Positions 7,593 to 15,406 of a DNA stretch of 29,169 bases are shown here, in pieces (within the stretch, counting starts at the first letter, position 1; each line of letters begins with the position of its first letter). The stretch comes from a virus, in the IMG/VR virus record IMGVR_UViG_3300008448_013271, positions 1 through 29,169 of that record. The stretch is one strand, 5' to 3'. The position numbers and the translations under genes are program-made. The notes beneath the pieces were generated by a model, which saw only the letters and a list, made by a program, of their open reading frames with translations, was not told the origin of the DNA and searched no databases.

Positions 7593-7883
7593 ATGCCGGT
7601 CAACGTCCAACAGGACGGCCGCGTCGTCATCAACCGACAGACGTCGACCGTCACCATCTCAACGGCGGGAACGCCTGGCGCGAGCCACGACACGTGGATC
7701 TACAACCAGACGACGCCGCTTGCCGTCTGGGAGTTCAACCATCCCTTCGAGGGCCACTATCCAAGCGTCACGATCACCGACCTCTCGGGCGTGATCGTCT
7801 ACGCTGCGGTTGAATACCCCTCCTCGCAATCTATCAGGGTCACCTTCCTCGCGCCCTTCGCTGGCAGGGCGCTCATCAACTAA
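7593..7883 (+). CDS. Fibre-tip-like beta domain protein
   Basis: A 96-residue protein. After VNVQQDGRVVINRQTSTVTI and a very short AGTPGAS turn, the rest (VWEFNHPFEGHYPSVTITD, VEYPSSQSIRVTF, APFAGRALIN) matches a domain common at the C-terminal tip of phage fibres, usually after a collagen-like GPQGPPG stretch. Here that stretch is nearly absent. The C-terminus of the 661-residue fibre (TTHNLN-like VVTHNLNTADVSV...) has the same plan, so the two look like distant paralogues. Likely a short fibre or fibre-associated protein. Confidence 0.6.
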   Translation: MPVNVQQDGRVVINRQTSTVTISTAGTPGASHDTWIYNQTTPLAVWEFNHPFEGHYPSVTITDLSGVIVYAAVEYPSSQSIRVTFLAPFAGRALIN

Positions 7884-7915
7884 TCCCCAGCGGCAGCAAG
7901 TAGGAGAACACGGCG

Positions 7916-9901
7916 ATGGCTATCAAGTTCCTCAATCACGTCTCACTCGAGGGAGCAGAGCTCCAGAAGGCGCGCGTCGAGTCGCTCGCCGAAGCGCCTA
8001 CGGCCGTTGCCGGTCGCATCTACTTCGACTCCGTCCTCGGCTACACCCGCGTCTACAGCGGGACCGAGTGGCTCCGCCTCGATGACGCTCAGGCCATCGC
8101 CGACGCCGCCGCCGCACAGGGCGACGCAACGCAGGCGCTCTCCGACGCCGCTGCCGCACAGTCGGCCGCCGATGCCGCACAGGGCGACGCGACCCAGGCG
8201 CTCTCCGATGCCGCCGCCGCGCAGTCAGCCGCCGACGCCGCACAGGGCGACGCGACCCAGGCTCTCAGCGACGCCGCCGCCGCACAGTCGGCCGCGGACG
8301 CCGCGCAGGGCGACGCAACCCAGGCACTAAGCGACGCGGCCGCCGCGCAGTCGGCAGCAGACGCTGCCCAGGGCGACGCCACTCAGGCGCTCTCCGACGC
8401 AGCCGCCGCACAGTCGGCCGCAGACGCCGCACAGGGCGACGCCACCCAGGCGCTCTCCGACGCAGCCGCCGCCCAGAGCGCAGCCGATGCCGCGCAGGGT
8501 GACGCGACCCAGGCGCTCTCCGACGCAGCCGCCGCACAGGGCGACGCGACCCAGGCACTCTCCGATGCCGCTGCCGCCCAGTCCGCAGCAGACGCCGCGC
8601 AGGGTGACGCGACCCAGGCGCTCTCCGACGCCGCCGCTGCTCAAAGCGCAGCCGACGCCGCCCAGGGCGATGCGACTCAGGCGCTCGCCGATGCCGCCAC
8701 CGCTCAGGGTGCGGCCGACGCAGCCCAGGCCGACGTCGACGCACTCGACACGCGCGTAGGCGCTCTTGAGACCGGCGTCAGCTGGAAGGAGTCAGTCCGC
8801 GCCACTACAACCGCAAACATCACCCTCAGCGGGGAGCAGTCAGTTGACGGCATCTACGTCGTCGACGGCGACCGCGTCCTCGTCAAGAACCAGACGGATG
8901 CCACGGAGAACGGGATCTACGTCGTCGTCGACGCCGCAGCCTGGACCCTTGCCGCCGACGCCGACACCTTCGCTAAGGTCCGCGGCGCTGCCGTCTTCGT
9001 CGAAGAGGGCCAGACGTACCAGAACCAGGTGTTCGTCCTGGCCTCGGACATCGACTCGCCTGCTCGACAGGTCGCCGACAGCACCGACAGCTACGTCTTC
9101 ACCGAAGGGGGCGAAAGCTCCTACGCGTTCCTATCAGAAATCGACGGAACCGGATCGAGCCAGATCAAGGTCGCCGGAACGGTCACCTCGACGGAGAACG
9201 TCGTTCTCGTCATGCGAACCTTCGGGTCCGATGGCAACTGGTACGTCGCCGAGAGCGCGGTCATCACGGCCGGCACCAACGTCGCAGTTGACGTCGACTT
9301 CTCCCCAGAGGATCTCGTTCCAGAGACCAGCGGATCGCTCGTCTTCGGACCGACCTTCCAGGCGCAAGGGTTCGACCTCAACATCAAGCTCGCAACGGCA
9401 ACCGCTGACACCGTCAGCTGGGTCCTCGCAGTCACCGACGAGACCGGACCAGAGGGCGAATACGCCTGGGTCAAGATGGCGGCGCTGTCCGACATCCAGG
9501 CCGGCCAGGGTCTCATCAAGGAGGGCGCGCAGTTGCGCGTCGCTCTTGACTACGCGACGATCGAGTTCAGCGGCTCTTCAATCCAGGTCATGGACGCCGG
9601 TATCACGGCGGCCAAGCTCGCAGAGAACGCGGTCGATCTTGAAACCAACGTCGTCACCGGCGTCCTTCCGGCGGCCAACGGCGGGGCGCTTCGCTACGCC
9701 GAGACCATCGGCGACAACGCCGCAAGCTCGTTCGTCGTGACCCACAACCTCAACACCGCCGACGTCTCAGTCACGGTGAAGGAGACGGCGACCGGCGACA
9801 TCGTGATCCCGGACGTCGAGATCACCAGCGTCGACTCGGTCACCGTCAGCTTCGCAGCAGTTCCAGGCACGGATACCTATCGAGTCATCGTCCTCGGATA
9901 A
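7916..9901 (+). CDS. Fibre protein with coiled-coil repeats
   Basis: A 661-residue fibre. Residues 1-60 (FLNHVSLEGAELQKARVESL, AGRIYFDSVLGYTRVYSG) match the virion-attachment head of many phage fibres. Residues 68-270 are ten copies of QGDATQALSDAAAAQSAADAA-type units, three heptads each, which predict a long trimeric coiled coil. Next comes a globular fibre domain (about 285-385; YVVDGDRVLVKNQTDATENG). A further beta region follows, and the tip VVTHNLNTADVSVTVKE resembles the previous gene product. Likely receptor-binding. The gene lies between portal and protease, so the fibre may sit on head or neck; that is inference. Confidence 0.85.
   Translation: MAIKFLNHVSLEGAELQKARVESLAEAPTAVAGRIYFDSVLGYTRVYSGTEWLRLDDAQAIADAAAAQGDATQALSDAAAAQSAADAAQGDATQALSDAAAAQSAADAAQGDATQALSDAAAAQSAADAAQGDATQALSDAAAAQSAADAAQGDATQALSDAAAAQSAADAAQGDATQALSDAAAAQSAADAAQGDATQALSDAAAAQGDATQALSDAAAAQSAADAAQGDATQALSDAAAAQSAADAAQGDATQALADAATAQGAADAAQADVDALDTRVGALETGVSWKESVRATTTANITLSGEQSVDGIYVVDGDRVLVKNQTDATENGIYVVVDAAAWTLAADADTFAKVRGAAVFVEEGQTYQNQVFVLASDIDSPARQVADSTDSYVFTEGGESSYAFLSEIDGTGSSQIKVAGTVTSTENVVLVMRTFGSDGNWYVAESAVITAGTNVAVDVDFSPEDLVPETSGSLVFGPTFQAQGFDLNIKLATATADTVSWVLAVTDETGPEGEYAWVKMAALSDIQAGQGLIKEGAQLRVALDYATIEFSGSSIQVMDAGITAAKLAENAVDLETNVVTGVLPAANGGALRYAETIGDNAASSFVVTHNLNTADVSVTVKETATGDIVIPDVEITSVDSVTVSFAAVPGTDTYRVIVLG
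8117..8725 (+). repeat. Ten tandem 63-bp coiled-coil repeats
   Basis: Inside the fibre gene, nine units of 21 codons and one short unit of 14 codons (8495-8536) follow one another. The amino acids are nearly identical, but the codons differ between units, including serine TCC versus AGC switches. The short unit lacks exactly one heptad, which keeps the coiled-coil register. Confidence 0.9.
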
Positions 9902-9912
9902 GGGGGTAGTTC

Positions 9913-10806
9913 ATGCCGAAGATCGTCGGCTCACTCCTCGACGCGGCGGGAGCGCCTCTGGCGCTCCCTGCCGAGTCGTTGGTTGACGTCCAAGAGTTCC
10001 ACAGCTCAGGCACCTGGACCAAGCCGGCCGGCGTCACAGCCGCCTACGTTCTTGTAGTCGGCGGCGGCGGCGGCGGGCAGTCCGGCGGCGGACCAGGCAC
10101 CGGCACGGGCAACCGCTCTGCCGGCGGGGGCGGCAACGGAGGCGGCGTCGCTTGGCGGGTCTTCCCGGCATCGCAACTCTCATCCGAGGTCGTCGTCACG
10201 ATCGGCGCCGGCGGCGCAGGTGGCGGCTCAGTCGCTACCCCCGCTACGACGCAGTCCAGCGGCGGCAACGGCAACCCGACAACCTTCGGAGCCTATCTCC
10301 AGGCGACCGGCGGTCCGGGCGCGACCGGCAGCTCTACGCTGTTCACGGTTGGGCGCCTCGGCGTGACCCTCAGCAGCGCCACCAACTTTAGCTCGGACGG
10401 CCGAGGCACGGGCTCGACAACGGGCGCCACATCCGGCGCGGCGGGCGGCCGAGGGTTCTACGGACCAGGCGGCGGCGGGGCCGGCGGCAGTTCTTCAACC
10501 ACCAACATCCAGACCGGCGGCGCGGGTGGCGGCGGCTTCGGCCGCGAGACCGGCGCGACCGGATCAACAACGCCGGGCGTCGCAGGCACGGATGCCACCA
10601 ACATCGGCGACGGTGGCGGCGGCGGAACGGGCCCGACGACAAGCGGCACCGGCTCCGGGGTCGCTGGCTCGAAGGGCGGCAACGGCTACGCGGGCGGCGG
10701 CGGCGGGGGCGGCGGCGCAGGGCGCTACGTCTCCGCGGGTGAAATCTACAGCTCCGGAGCAGGCGGGGACGGGGGCAACGGCTACGTCCAGGTGATCTCA
10801 TGGTAG
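9913..10806 (+). CDS. Glycine-rich adhesin
   Basis: A 297-residue protein. Residues 25-55 (FHSSGTWTKPAGVTAAYVLVVGG) are the typical lead-in of phage glycine-rich tip proteins. The remainder is dominated by GGGGG, GAGGAGGG and similar runs separated by short polar stretches, ending in GGNGYVQVISW. Such sequences build polyglycine-II-type packed helices in fibre-tip adhesins of the S16 gp38 kind, where the variable loops bind the receptor. It immediately follows the fibre gene (AAGGGGG ribosome site) and probably forms the tip on that fibre. Confidence 0.75.
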   Translation: MPKIVGSLLDAAGAPLALPAESLVDVQEFHSSGTWTKPAGVTAAYVLVVGGGGGGQSGGGPGTGTGNRSAGGGGNGGGVAWRVFPASQLSSEVVVTIGAGGAGGGSVATPATTQSSGGNGNPTTFGAYLQATGGPGATGSSTLFTVGRLGVTLSSATNFSSDGRGTGSTTGATSGAAGGRGFYGPGGGGAGGSSSTTNIQTGGAGGGGFGRETGATGSTTPGVAGTDATNIGDGGGGGTGPTTSGTGSGVAGSKGGNGYAGGGGGGGGAGRYVSAGEIYSSGAGGDGGNGYVQVISW

Positions 10807-10982
10807 GTCGTTGGGCCGTGGTCTCTCAATCCGGCGCAGTCGAGACGGTGATCGTCTGGGACGGCGTCGCCGCGTTCTCGCCCTGCCACGAAACCGACCA
10901 GCTCGTCCAGTGCGAGCCGGCGGTCTCCGCGGGCTGGACATACACCGCCGGAGAGTTCATCGCGCCGGCCGAGGAGGCATAG
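10800..10982 (+). CDS. Small fibre-associated protein
   Basis: A 60-residue protein. The pattern WAVVSQSGAVETVIVWDGV, then GWTYTAGEFIAPAEE, resembles short proteins found next to tail-fibre genes and the ends of some fibres (AVI..G.V.NVIVWDG ... GWTYDGTNF.P). It overlaps the adhesin gene by 7 bases in another frame, and its TAG overlaps the next GTG by one base. It may be a fibre assembly or tip accessory. Function not established. Confidence 0.6.
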   Translation: MVGRWAVVSQSGAVETVIVWDGVAAFSPCHETDQLVQCEPAVSAGWTYTAGEFIAPAEEA

Positions 10983-12559
10983 TGCCCTACTCCATCAAGA
11001 CCGACCACCCCGACTGCGAGTCAGGCTACGCGGTCATCAAGGACGAAACGGGCGAACTCATCCCCGGCGGCTGCCACACGACAAAGGCCGAGGCCGAGGA
11101 TCAGATCACCGCGATCAACATCAGCGAAGCCACTCGTCAAGACGGCTATACGCCGACCGAGGGGATGAAGGAAGAGGCCGAGCGCGGCCTCGCCTGGCGC
11201 CGGGAGTTCGGGCGCGGCGGCACGCTGATCGGCGTCGCCCGAGCGCGCGACATCATCAACGGCGCCGAGCTTCCGCTCGAGACCGTCGTCCGCATGCGCA
11301 GCTACTTCGCCCGCCACGAGGTCGACAAGCAGGGTCAGGGATGGTCTCCGGATCAGGACGGCTATCCGTCCGCCGGGCGCATCGCCTGGGCGCTATGGGG
11401 GGGAGACCCAGGCCGAACCTGGGCCAACGCCATCGTCGAGGCGGCGCAGGACGACGACCAGGGGCGATCTATCATTGAGGAGATCGAACTCCATCACGAG
11501 ATCGAACGCCGGGCTCGACTCGACTACGGAACCCGAAAGGTCGGGCATCGCGTTGAGGTCCACGGGCTCCGACGCCTCGCCGACTACGAGGCACTCCGCA
11601 ACGGGGACCCGCAGGCAAACTGGCAAGACGCGGACCTGCTCCCCGTCGGCCACCCACGACGAACAGAGGAGACCACACCGATGGCCCGAACGAAAGAAGT
11701 CCGAACAGCACCGATCGCCGAGTTCGAAGTCCGCGAGACCGAGACCGGCGGACTCCGCTTCAGCGGCTACGCCGCACTCTTCGACACCCCGAGCCAGCCG
11801 CTCCCGTTCATCGAGACCATCGCGCCGGGCGCCTTCGCCCGCACCCTCGGTCGCGCTTCCAAGGGCCAGGCAGTCGTCAAGCTGCTCCACGGCCACAACT
11901 CCGACGAGATGCTCGCTGCCACCCCGACCAGCCTTGAGCTGAGCGAGGACGAGCGCGGACTCAAGGTCGCCGCCGAGATCATCGACAGCCCACTGGGTCA
12001 GCACGTCGCCGCTCTCGTTCGCCGCGATCCTCAGGCCGTCTCGATGTCCTTCGGCTTCCGCGTTCCTAAGAACGGCGAGCGCTGGGACGGCAACAACCGC
12101 ACCATCACCCAAGCCGACCTCGCCGAGGTCAGCATCCTGACCGGCCACAGCCCGGCCTACGCTGAGACCACCGGTCTCGCTTCCGTTCGCTCCTACACCT
12201 CACTCGCTGAGAAGCTCGGCGTTGATGCCGAGACCCTCGCCGCCGCCTTCGGGGCAGCCGCGATGGGCAACGAGTTGAGCGCCGAAGACGCCGACCTCCT
12301 CGCCGCCGCCGCCAAGGCGCTGCGCGTGGACGCGGTCGCCGAGGCGCTTGACGAGGCCGCAGAGGCACTCGACGAGGCAGCGGAGAAGATCGAGGAGGCC
12401 GCCGAGATGGTGGCCGAGGCCAAGCCGGAAGGCGAGGAAACCCCGGTCGAAGAGGCTCCGGTCGAAGAGATGCCGGCAGAAGAGGTCGACGCAGTCGAGG
12501 ACAAGTCCCCGGCCGCCCGTGCGCTTCTGGCGGAAATCACCCGTCGCCGGGCTATCTAA
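10982..12559 (+). CDS. Prohead protease with extra N-terminal module
   Basis: A 525-residue protein. Residues 1-55 (YSIKTDHPDCESGYAVIKDE, PGGCHTTKAEAEDQI) and 60-150 (RGLAWRREFGRGG, RHEVDKQGQG, GRIAWALWGGDPG) are modules seen in other phage head proteins. From residue 234 follows a Caudovirus prohead protease (S78 type): FSGYAALFDTPS, catalytic histidine H303 in LLHGHNS, serine S354 or S356 in AVSMSFGF. The end is an alanine/glutamate-rich coiled coil that could act as scaffold. The GTG at 10982 follows GAGGAGG. An in-frame ATG at 11681 with AGAGGAGA upstream would give the 292-residue protease alone. A longer opening from 10811 overlaps the previous gene and was rejected. Confidence 0.87.
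   Translation: MPYSIKTDHPDCESGYAVIKDETGELIPGGCHTTKAEAEDQITAINISEATRQDGYTPTEGMKEEAERGLAWRREFGRGGTLIGVARARDIINGAELPLETVVRMRSYFARHEVDKQGQGWSPDQDGYPSAGRIAWALWGGDPGRTWANAIVEAAQDDDQGRSIIEEIELHHEIERRARLDYGTRKVGHRVEVHGLRRLADYEALRNGDPQANWQDADLLPVGHPRRTEETTPMARTKEVRTAPIAEFEVRETETGGLRFSGYAALFDTPSQPLPFIETIAPGAFARTLGRASKGQAVVKLLHGHNSDEMLAATPTSLELSEDERGLKVAAEIIDSPLGQHVAALVRRDPQAVSMSFGFRVPKNGERWDGNNRTITQADLAEVSILTGHSPAYAETTGLASVRSYTSLAEKLGVDAETLAAAFGAAAMGNELSAEDADLLAAAAKALRVDAVAEALDEAAEALDEAAEKIEEAAEMVAEAKPEGEETPVEEAPVEEMPAEEVDAVEDKSPAARALLAEITRRRAI
11665..11683 (+). promoter_or_regulatory. Internal ribosome binding site and start for short protease
   Basis: AGAGGAGA at 11665-11672 lies 8 bases before an in-frame ATG (11681-11683). 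The product would begin MARTKEVRT, exactly where the protease domain starts. The preceding residues (HPRRTEETTP) look like translated spacer. Two products from one frame are likely but not proven. Confidence 0.5.
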
Positions 12560-12566
12560 CAGGAGC
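12540..12566 (+). promoter_or_regulatory. Recurring intergenic motif, copy 2
   Basis: A weak hairpin CCCG-TCGC-CGGG (12540-12551) leads into GCTATCTAACAGGAGC (12551-12566), which spans the protease stop codon. It is 90 bases ahead of the major capsid ATG at 12656. The rest of the gap holds no clear terminator; AAGGAGAA precedes the capsid start. This is the least exact copy of the motif. Confidence 0.4.
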
Positions 12567-12655
12567 GAAACGGCACCGGCCGTCGGCACCGAGCGCAACG
12601 CGCTACGCCCCGATCAGCGGCACGCCCCGGTCTCGCAGGTAAGGAGAAACACACG

Positions 12656-13963
12656 ATGAGCAACATCGAGCAGCGCAAGGCAGAGCACGCCGCTCTTCTC
12701 GATCAGGCTGAGGCGGTCGTCGTCACAGCGATCGAGGAAGGCCGAGAGCTCACCGAGGCTGAGACCAACAAGGTCGACGAGACACTCGCCAAGAGCGAAG
12801 TCGTCGCCGCCGACATCAAGCAGGAGACAGAAATCATGGAAAGCCGCAACGAAGCCGCCGAGGCTCGCGTCGAAGAGGTCGCTCGACCTGAAATCGTCGT
12901 GACCCGCGCCGAGCTCCCATACAAGCCACAGGGTGGCCCAAGCTACTTCCGAGACATGATCGACGCCAAGAACGGCGACAGCGAAGCGCGAGAGCGCCTC
13001 ACCGTCAACGAGCGCGCAGCCGAGACCCGCGACGGGTCGACCGGCTCGAGCTCCTTCGGCTCGTTCATCGCCCCAGTCTACTTGATCGACGAAGCCGCCG
13101 CGCTTGCGCGCTCCGGCCGACCGTTCGCCGACGCCCTTCCTAAGGGCGGCGCTCCGACCGGAACGACGATCTCGATCCCACGCATCACGACCGGTTCGTC
13201 GGTTGCCGCCCAGAACGGCGACAACGGAAGCGTCGCTGAGCAGGATCTTGCCGCAACGTCCTATGACATCAGCGTCAAGACGATCGCCGGACAGGTTGAC
13301 ACGTCCGTCCAGAGCCTCGAGCTCGCCAACGGCGCAGCAATCGACCGCATCATCTTCGCTGACCTCGCAGCTGCCGCTGCGCTCGAACTCGACCGACAGC
13401 TCCTCAACGGCGCTGGCGCGAACGGCGAGCTCATCGGTCTCCGCGGGATTACGGGCCTCAACGAAGTCACCTACACCGACGGCACGCCGACGGCGGGTGA
13501 GTTCTTCAGCAAGCTCGCGGCCGCAGTTGCCGAGTGCCACGCCGACCGCAAGGTTGCGCCAACGGCAATCGTCATGCACCCACGACGCTGGGCCTGGCTG
13601 CTCGGTTCGACCGACAACAGCAACCGCCCATTGATCACCCCGGTCGCCCCACAGAACGGCCTCGGCACCTTCGCCAACGTGGCAGAAGGCGTCGCCGGCT
13701 CGCTCCTCGGGCTCCCCGTTCTTCTCGACGCCAACGTCCTCACGGACCGCGGTGCCGGCGCGAACGAGGACGAGGTGTTCGTCATCCGCGCTCAGGACCA
13801 CATCCTCTTCGAGGGTCCGCTCCGCACCCGCGTGCTGAGCGAGGTCGGCTCGGGCAACCTGACGGTTCGCTTCCAGGCGTACCAGCACGCTGCCTACGCC
13901 GGTGGCCGATACCCGAAGGGCATCGTCCGCGTCCACGGCACGGGTCTCGTCAATCCGTTCTGA
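12656..13963 (+). CDS. Major capsid protein, HK97 fold
   Basis: Main shell protein, 435 residues. Residues 1-100 are charged and helical (HAALLDQAEAVVVTAIEEG, then KSEVVAADIKQETEI) and correspond to the delta domain that acts as internal scaffold and is cut by the protease. The fold core follows: SSFGSFIAPVYLIDEAAALA, TTISIPRITTGS, GQVDTSVQSLELANGAAID, LNGAGANGELIGLRG, VMHPRRWAWLL and HILFEGPLRTRVL. No separate scaffold gene is seen, consistent with delta-domain assembly. AAGGAGAA precedes the ATG. The cleavage site is not assigned. Confidence 0.95.
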   Translation: MSNIEQRKAEHAALLDQAEAVVVTAIEEGRELTEAETNKVDETLAKSEVVAADIKQETEIMESRNEAAEARVEEVARPEIVVTRAELPYKPQGGPSYFRDMIDAKNGDSEARERLTVNERAAETRDGSTGSSSFGSFIAPVYLIDEAAALARSGRPFADALPKGGAPTGTTISIPRITTGSSVAAQNGDNGSVAEQDLAATSYDISVKTIAGQVDTSVQSLELANGAAIDRIIFADLAAAAALELDRQLLNGAGANGELIGLRGITGLNEVTYTDGTPTAGEFFSKLAAAVAECHADRKVAPTAIVMHPRRWAWLLGSTDNSNRPLITPVAPQNGLGTFANVAEGVAGSLLGLPVLLDANVLTDRGAGANEDEVFVIRAQDHILFEGPLRTRVLSEVGSGNLTVRFQAYQHAAYAGGRYPKGIVRVHGTGLVNPF

Positions 13964-13978
13964 TCAGCTGAGCTGATC
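13962..13978 (+). repeat. Perfect 17-base palindrome at the capsid stop
   Basis: GATCAGCT-G-AGCTGATC overlaps the end of the capsid TGA. It may form a small RNA hairpin or be a protein-binding site. The bases after it, GATCTAAGCAG, partly match the motif seen after hairpins in other gaps. Confidence 0.6.
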
Positions 13979-13989
13979 TAAGCAGCGAA

Positions 13990-14021
13990 GAGGGGCGGGA
14001 GTCGAAAGGCTCTCGCCCCTC
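13990..14021 (+). terminator. Strong hairpin after major capsid gene
   Basis: GAGGGGCGGGAG (13990-14001) pairs with CTCTCGCCCCTC (14010-14021), giving a 12-bp stem with one G-U pair and an 8-base loop TCGAAAGG. No T-tract follows, so it is not a classical intrinsic terminator. It may be a partial terminator, an mRNA 3' end stabiliser or a processing site that raises capsid mRNA over downstream genes. Confidence 0.6.
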
Positions 14022-14040
14022 AACGCGACAGGGGGTCAAC

Positions 14041-14265
14041 ATGTCGAAAGCAACCATCGCCGCACTTCTCCGCGAGCGCGAGAGCTATCTCCGCCGTGGA
14101 CTCACCAAGCGCGTCGCCGACGTCGACGCGTCTCTCGCCGCACTCGGCTACCGAACGCCAACCGAGGACGCCGTCCTTCACGCACAGCCGATCGAGACCG
14201 CCGAAGTTGAGCGCCCGATCGAGACTGCCATCAAGCGCATCGTCAAGAAGTCCAAGAGGGGATAA
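14041..14265 (+). CDS. Small basic protein between capsid and connector
   Basis: A 74-residue protein with an N-terminal helix pair (IAALLRERESYLRRGLTKRV, ADVDASLAALGY) and a lysine-rich end (KRIVKKSKRG). Short proteins with the same RERExYLxRGL start occur directly after capsid genes in actinobacterial phages. Their function is unknown. AGGGGG precedes the ATG, after the strong hairpin. Confidence 0.7.
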   Translation: MSKATIAALLRERESYLRRGLTKRVADVDASLAALGYRTPTEDAVLHAQPIETAEVERPIETAIKRIVKKSKRG

Positions 14266-14268
14266 CCC

Positions 14269-14901
14269 ATGGCCATCATCTACGGTCTCGTCTCGCTTCA
14301 GGAAGTCAAAGCCGCGCTCGGCATCTCGCCGACCGACACCGCGTCCGACGCCGAGCTCGAGGGCGTGATCGAGGCCAGCTCCCGACTCATCGAGCGCCAC
14401 TGCGGGCGCATCTTCCGCAGCGTCGCCGAGGTGCGCCGCTTCACTGCGACCGATAACTATGAGGTCCAGATCGACGACCTCCACGAGGTCATCTATGTCC
14501 GCACCGACGATGACGGCGACGGCGTCGCCGAGGAGACATGGGCCTCGACCGACTACGAGCTTCTGCCGGTCAACCGAGCGGTTGCCGCCGCCGGCGAACT
14601 CCAGCCGTGGACTCAGATCGTCGTCCCATCCTGGGGCACGCGCGTCTTCCCCGCCGGACTCCTCAAGGGCGTCGCGATCAACGGCCGCTGGGGCTTCGTC
14701 CAGAACGATCTCACCACCCCAGAGCCGGTTCGTCAGGCCGCGCTCATCCAGGCACAGCTGATCTTCAAGGCCAAAGACGCGCCGTTCGGCGTGGTCGCCA
14801 CGGGCATCGACGGCAACGTCATCCGGATGAGCTCACGCCTCCACCCAGAGGCCAGCCTCCTCCTCGAGCCGTACCGCAAGCGCTCTGGGCTCGCCTACTG
14901 A
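14269..14901 (+). CDS. Head-tail connector, HK97 gp6-like
   Basis: Adaptor ring that joins the portal to the tail. The 210 residues open with SLQEVKAALGISPTD, then SDAELEGVIEASSRLIERHC, the helical pattern of gp6/gp15-type connectors; the later LKGVAINGRWGF and EPVRQAALIQAQLIFKAKDA complete it. Position directly after the capsid genes agrees. Its TGA overlaps the next ATG by one base. Confidence 0.8.
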   Translation: MAIIYGLVSLQEVKAALGISPTDTASDAELEGVIEASSRLIERHCGRIFRSVAEVRRFTATDNYEVQIDDLHEVIYVRTDDDGDGVAEETWASTDYELLPVNRAVAAAGELQPWTQIVVPSWGTRVFPAGLLKGVAINGRWGFVQNDLTTPEPVRQAALIQAQLIFKAKDAPFGVVATGIDGNVIRMSSRLHPEASLLLEPYRKRSGLAY

Positions 14902-15332
14902 TGAACGACCTCTCCGTCGCCAACGCCCTCGCCGAGCGCCTCCGCCTCTGGGCCGAGCCGGCCGAAGAGCAGGCGCTCGCCACGGTCTACCCCGTGCCGC
15001 CGAACACCATCGGGACCTGGCCGTCGATCATCATCTACCCAGACGCCGACACGATCACCTACGGGGCGGCGACTCGGATCACGACCCTCAGCTACCGCAT
15101 CCGGGTCTACCTCCGCCCGAACGCCGACCTCACGCGCCGCCTCACGACCCTCCTCCGGTGGCGCTCCCATCTCCGCATCGCCTTCGACGGCAACGCCTCC
15201 CTGGGCGGACTCGTCGACGCGGTGAACGTCACGCAGACGAGCCTCGGGGACGAGGAGTACGCCGGTGAGCCCATGGTCTACGCCGAGGCCACCGTCGAGG
15301 TCATCAAAGTCGATCCGATCACCGTCAACTAA
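14901..15332 (+). CDS. Tail terminator or tail completion protein candidate
   Basis: A 143-residue protein starting MNDLSVANALAERLRLWAEP. A helical start followed by beta strands (WPSIIIYPD, LSYRIRVYLRPNADLT, VYAEATVEVIKVD) and the location between connector and tail tube suggest a tail terminator of the lambda gpU/SPP1 gp17 kind. ATG at 14901 directly follows the connector stop. The frame opens upstream inside the connector gene, but that part has no start signal. No diagnostic motif is present, so the call is mostly positional. Confidence 0.6.
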   Translation: MNDLSVANALAERLRLWAEPAEEQALATVYPVPPNTIGTWPSIIIYPDADTITYGAATRITTLSYRIRVYLRPNADLTRRLTTLLRWRSHLRIAFDGNASLGGLVDAVNVTQTSLGDEEYAGEPMVYAEATVEVIKVDPITVN

Positions 15333-15336
15333 CCTG

Positions 15337-15374
15337 CGCGCCGGAACGCCCGCCGGCGCGATCTAACAGGAGCC
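15337..15374 (+). promoter_or_regulatory. Hairpin plus recurring intergenic motif, copy 3
   Basis: CGCGCCGG (15337-15344) pairs perfectly with CCGGCGCG (15353-15360) over an 8-base loop. The last GCG of the stem starts GCGATCTAACAGGAGCC (15358-15374). AAGGAG (15391-15396) and the major tail protein ATG at 15407 follow. It has the strongest stem of the motif-bearing gaps. Confidence 0.55.
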
Positions 15375-15406
15375 ACATCGCGGGCCACGCAAGGAGACTG
15401 ACCACC

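Noticed and set aside
8117-8725. Repeat array resembling a CRISPR or minisatellite
   Set aside because: Units are contiguous, in frame and protein-coding, with synonymous differences and no spacers.
10811-10981. N-terminal extension of the protease frame
   Set aside because: It overlaps the 60-residue gene, is arginine-rich shadow sequence and has no ribosome site; GTG 10982 with GAGGAGG fits better.
13990-14021. Classical intrinsic terminator
   Set aside because: The stem is strong, but no T-tract follows, so full termination is not supported.
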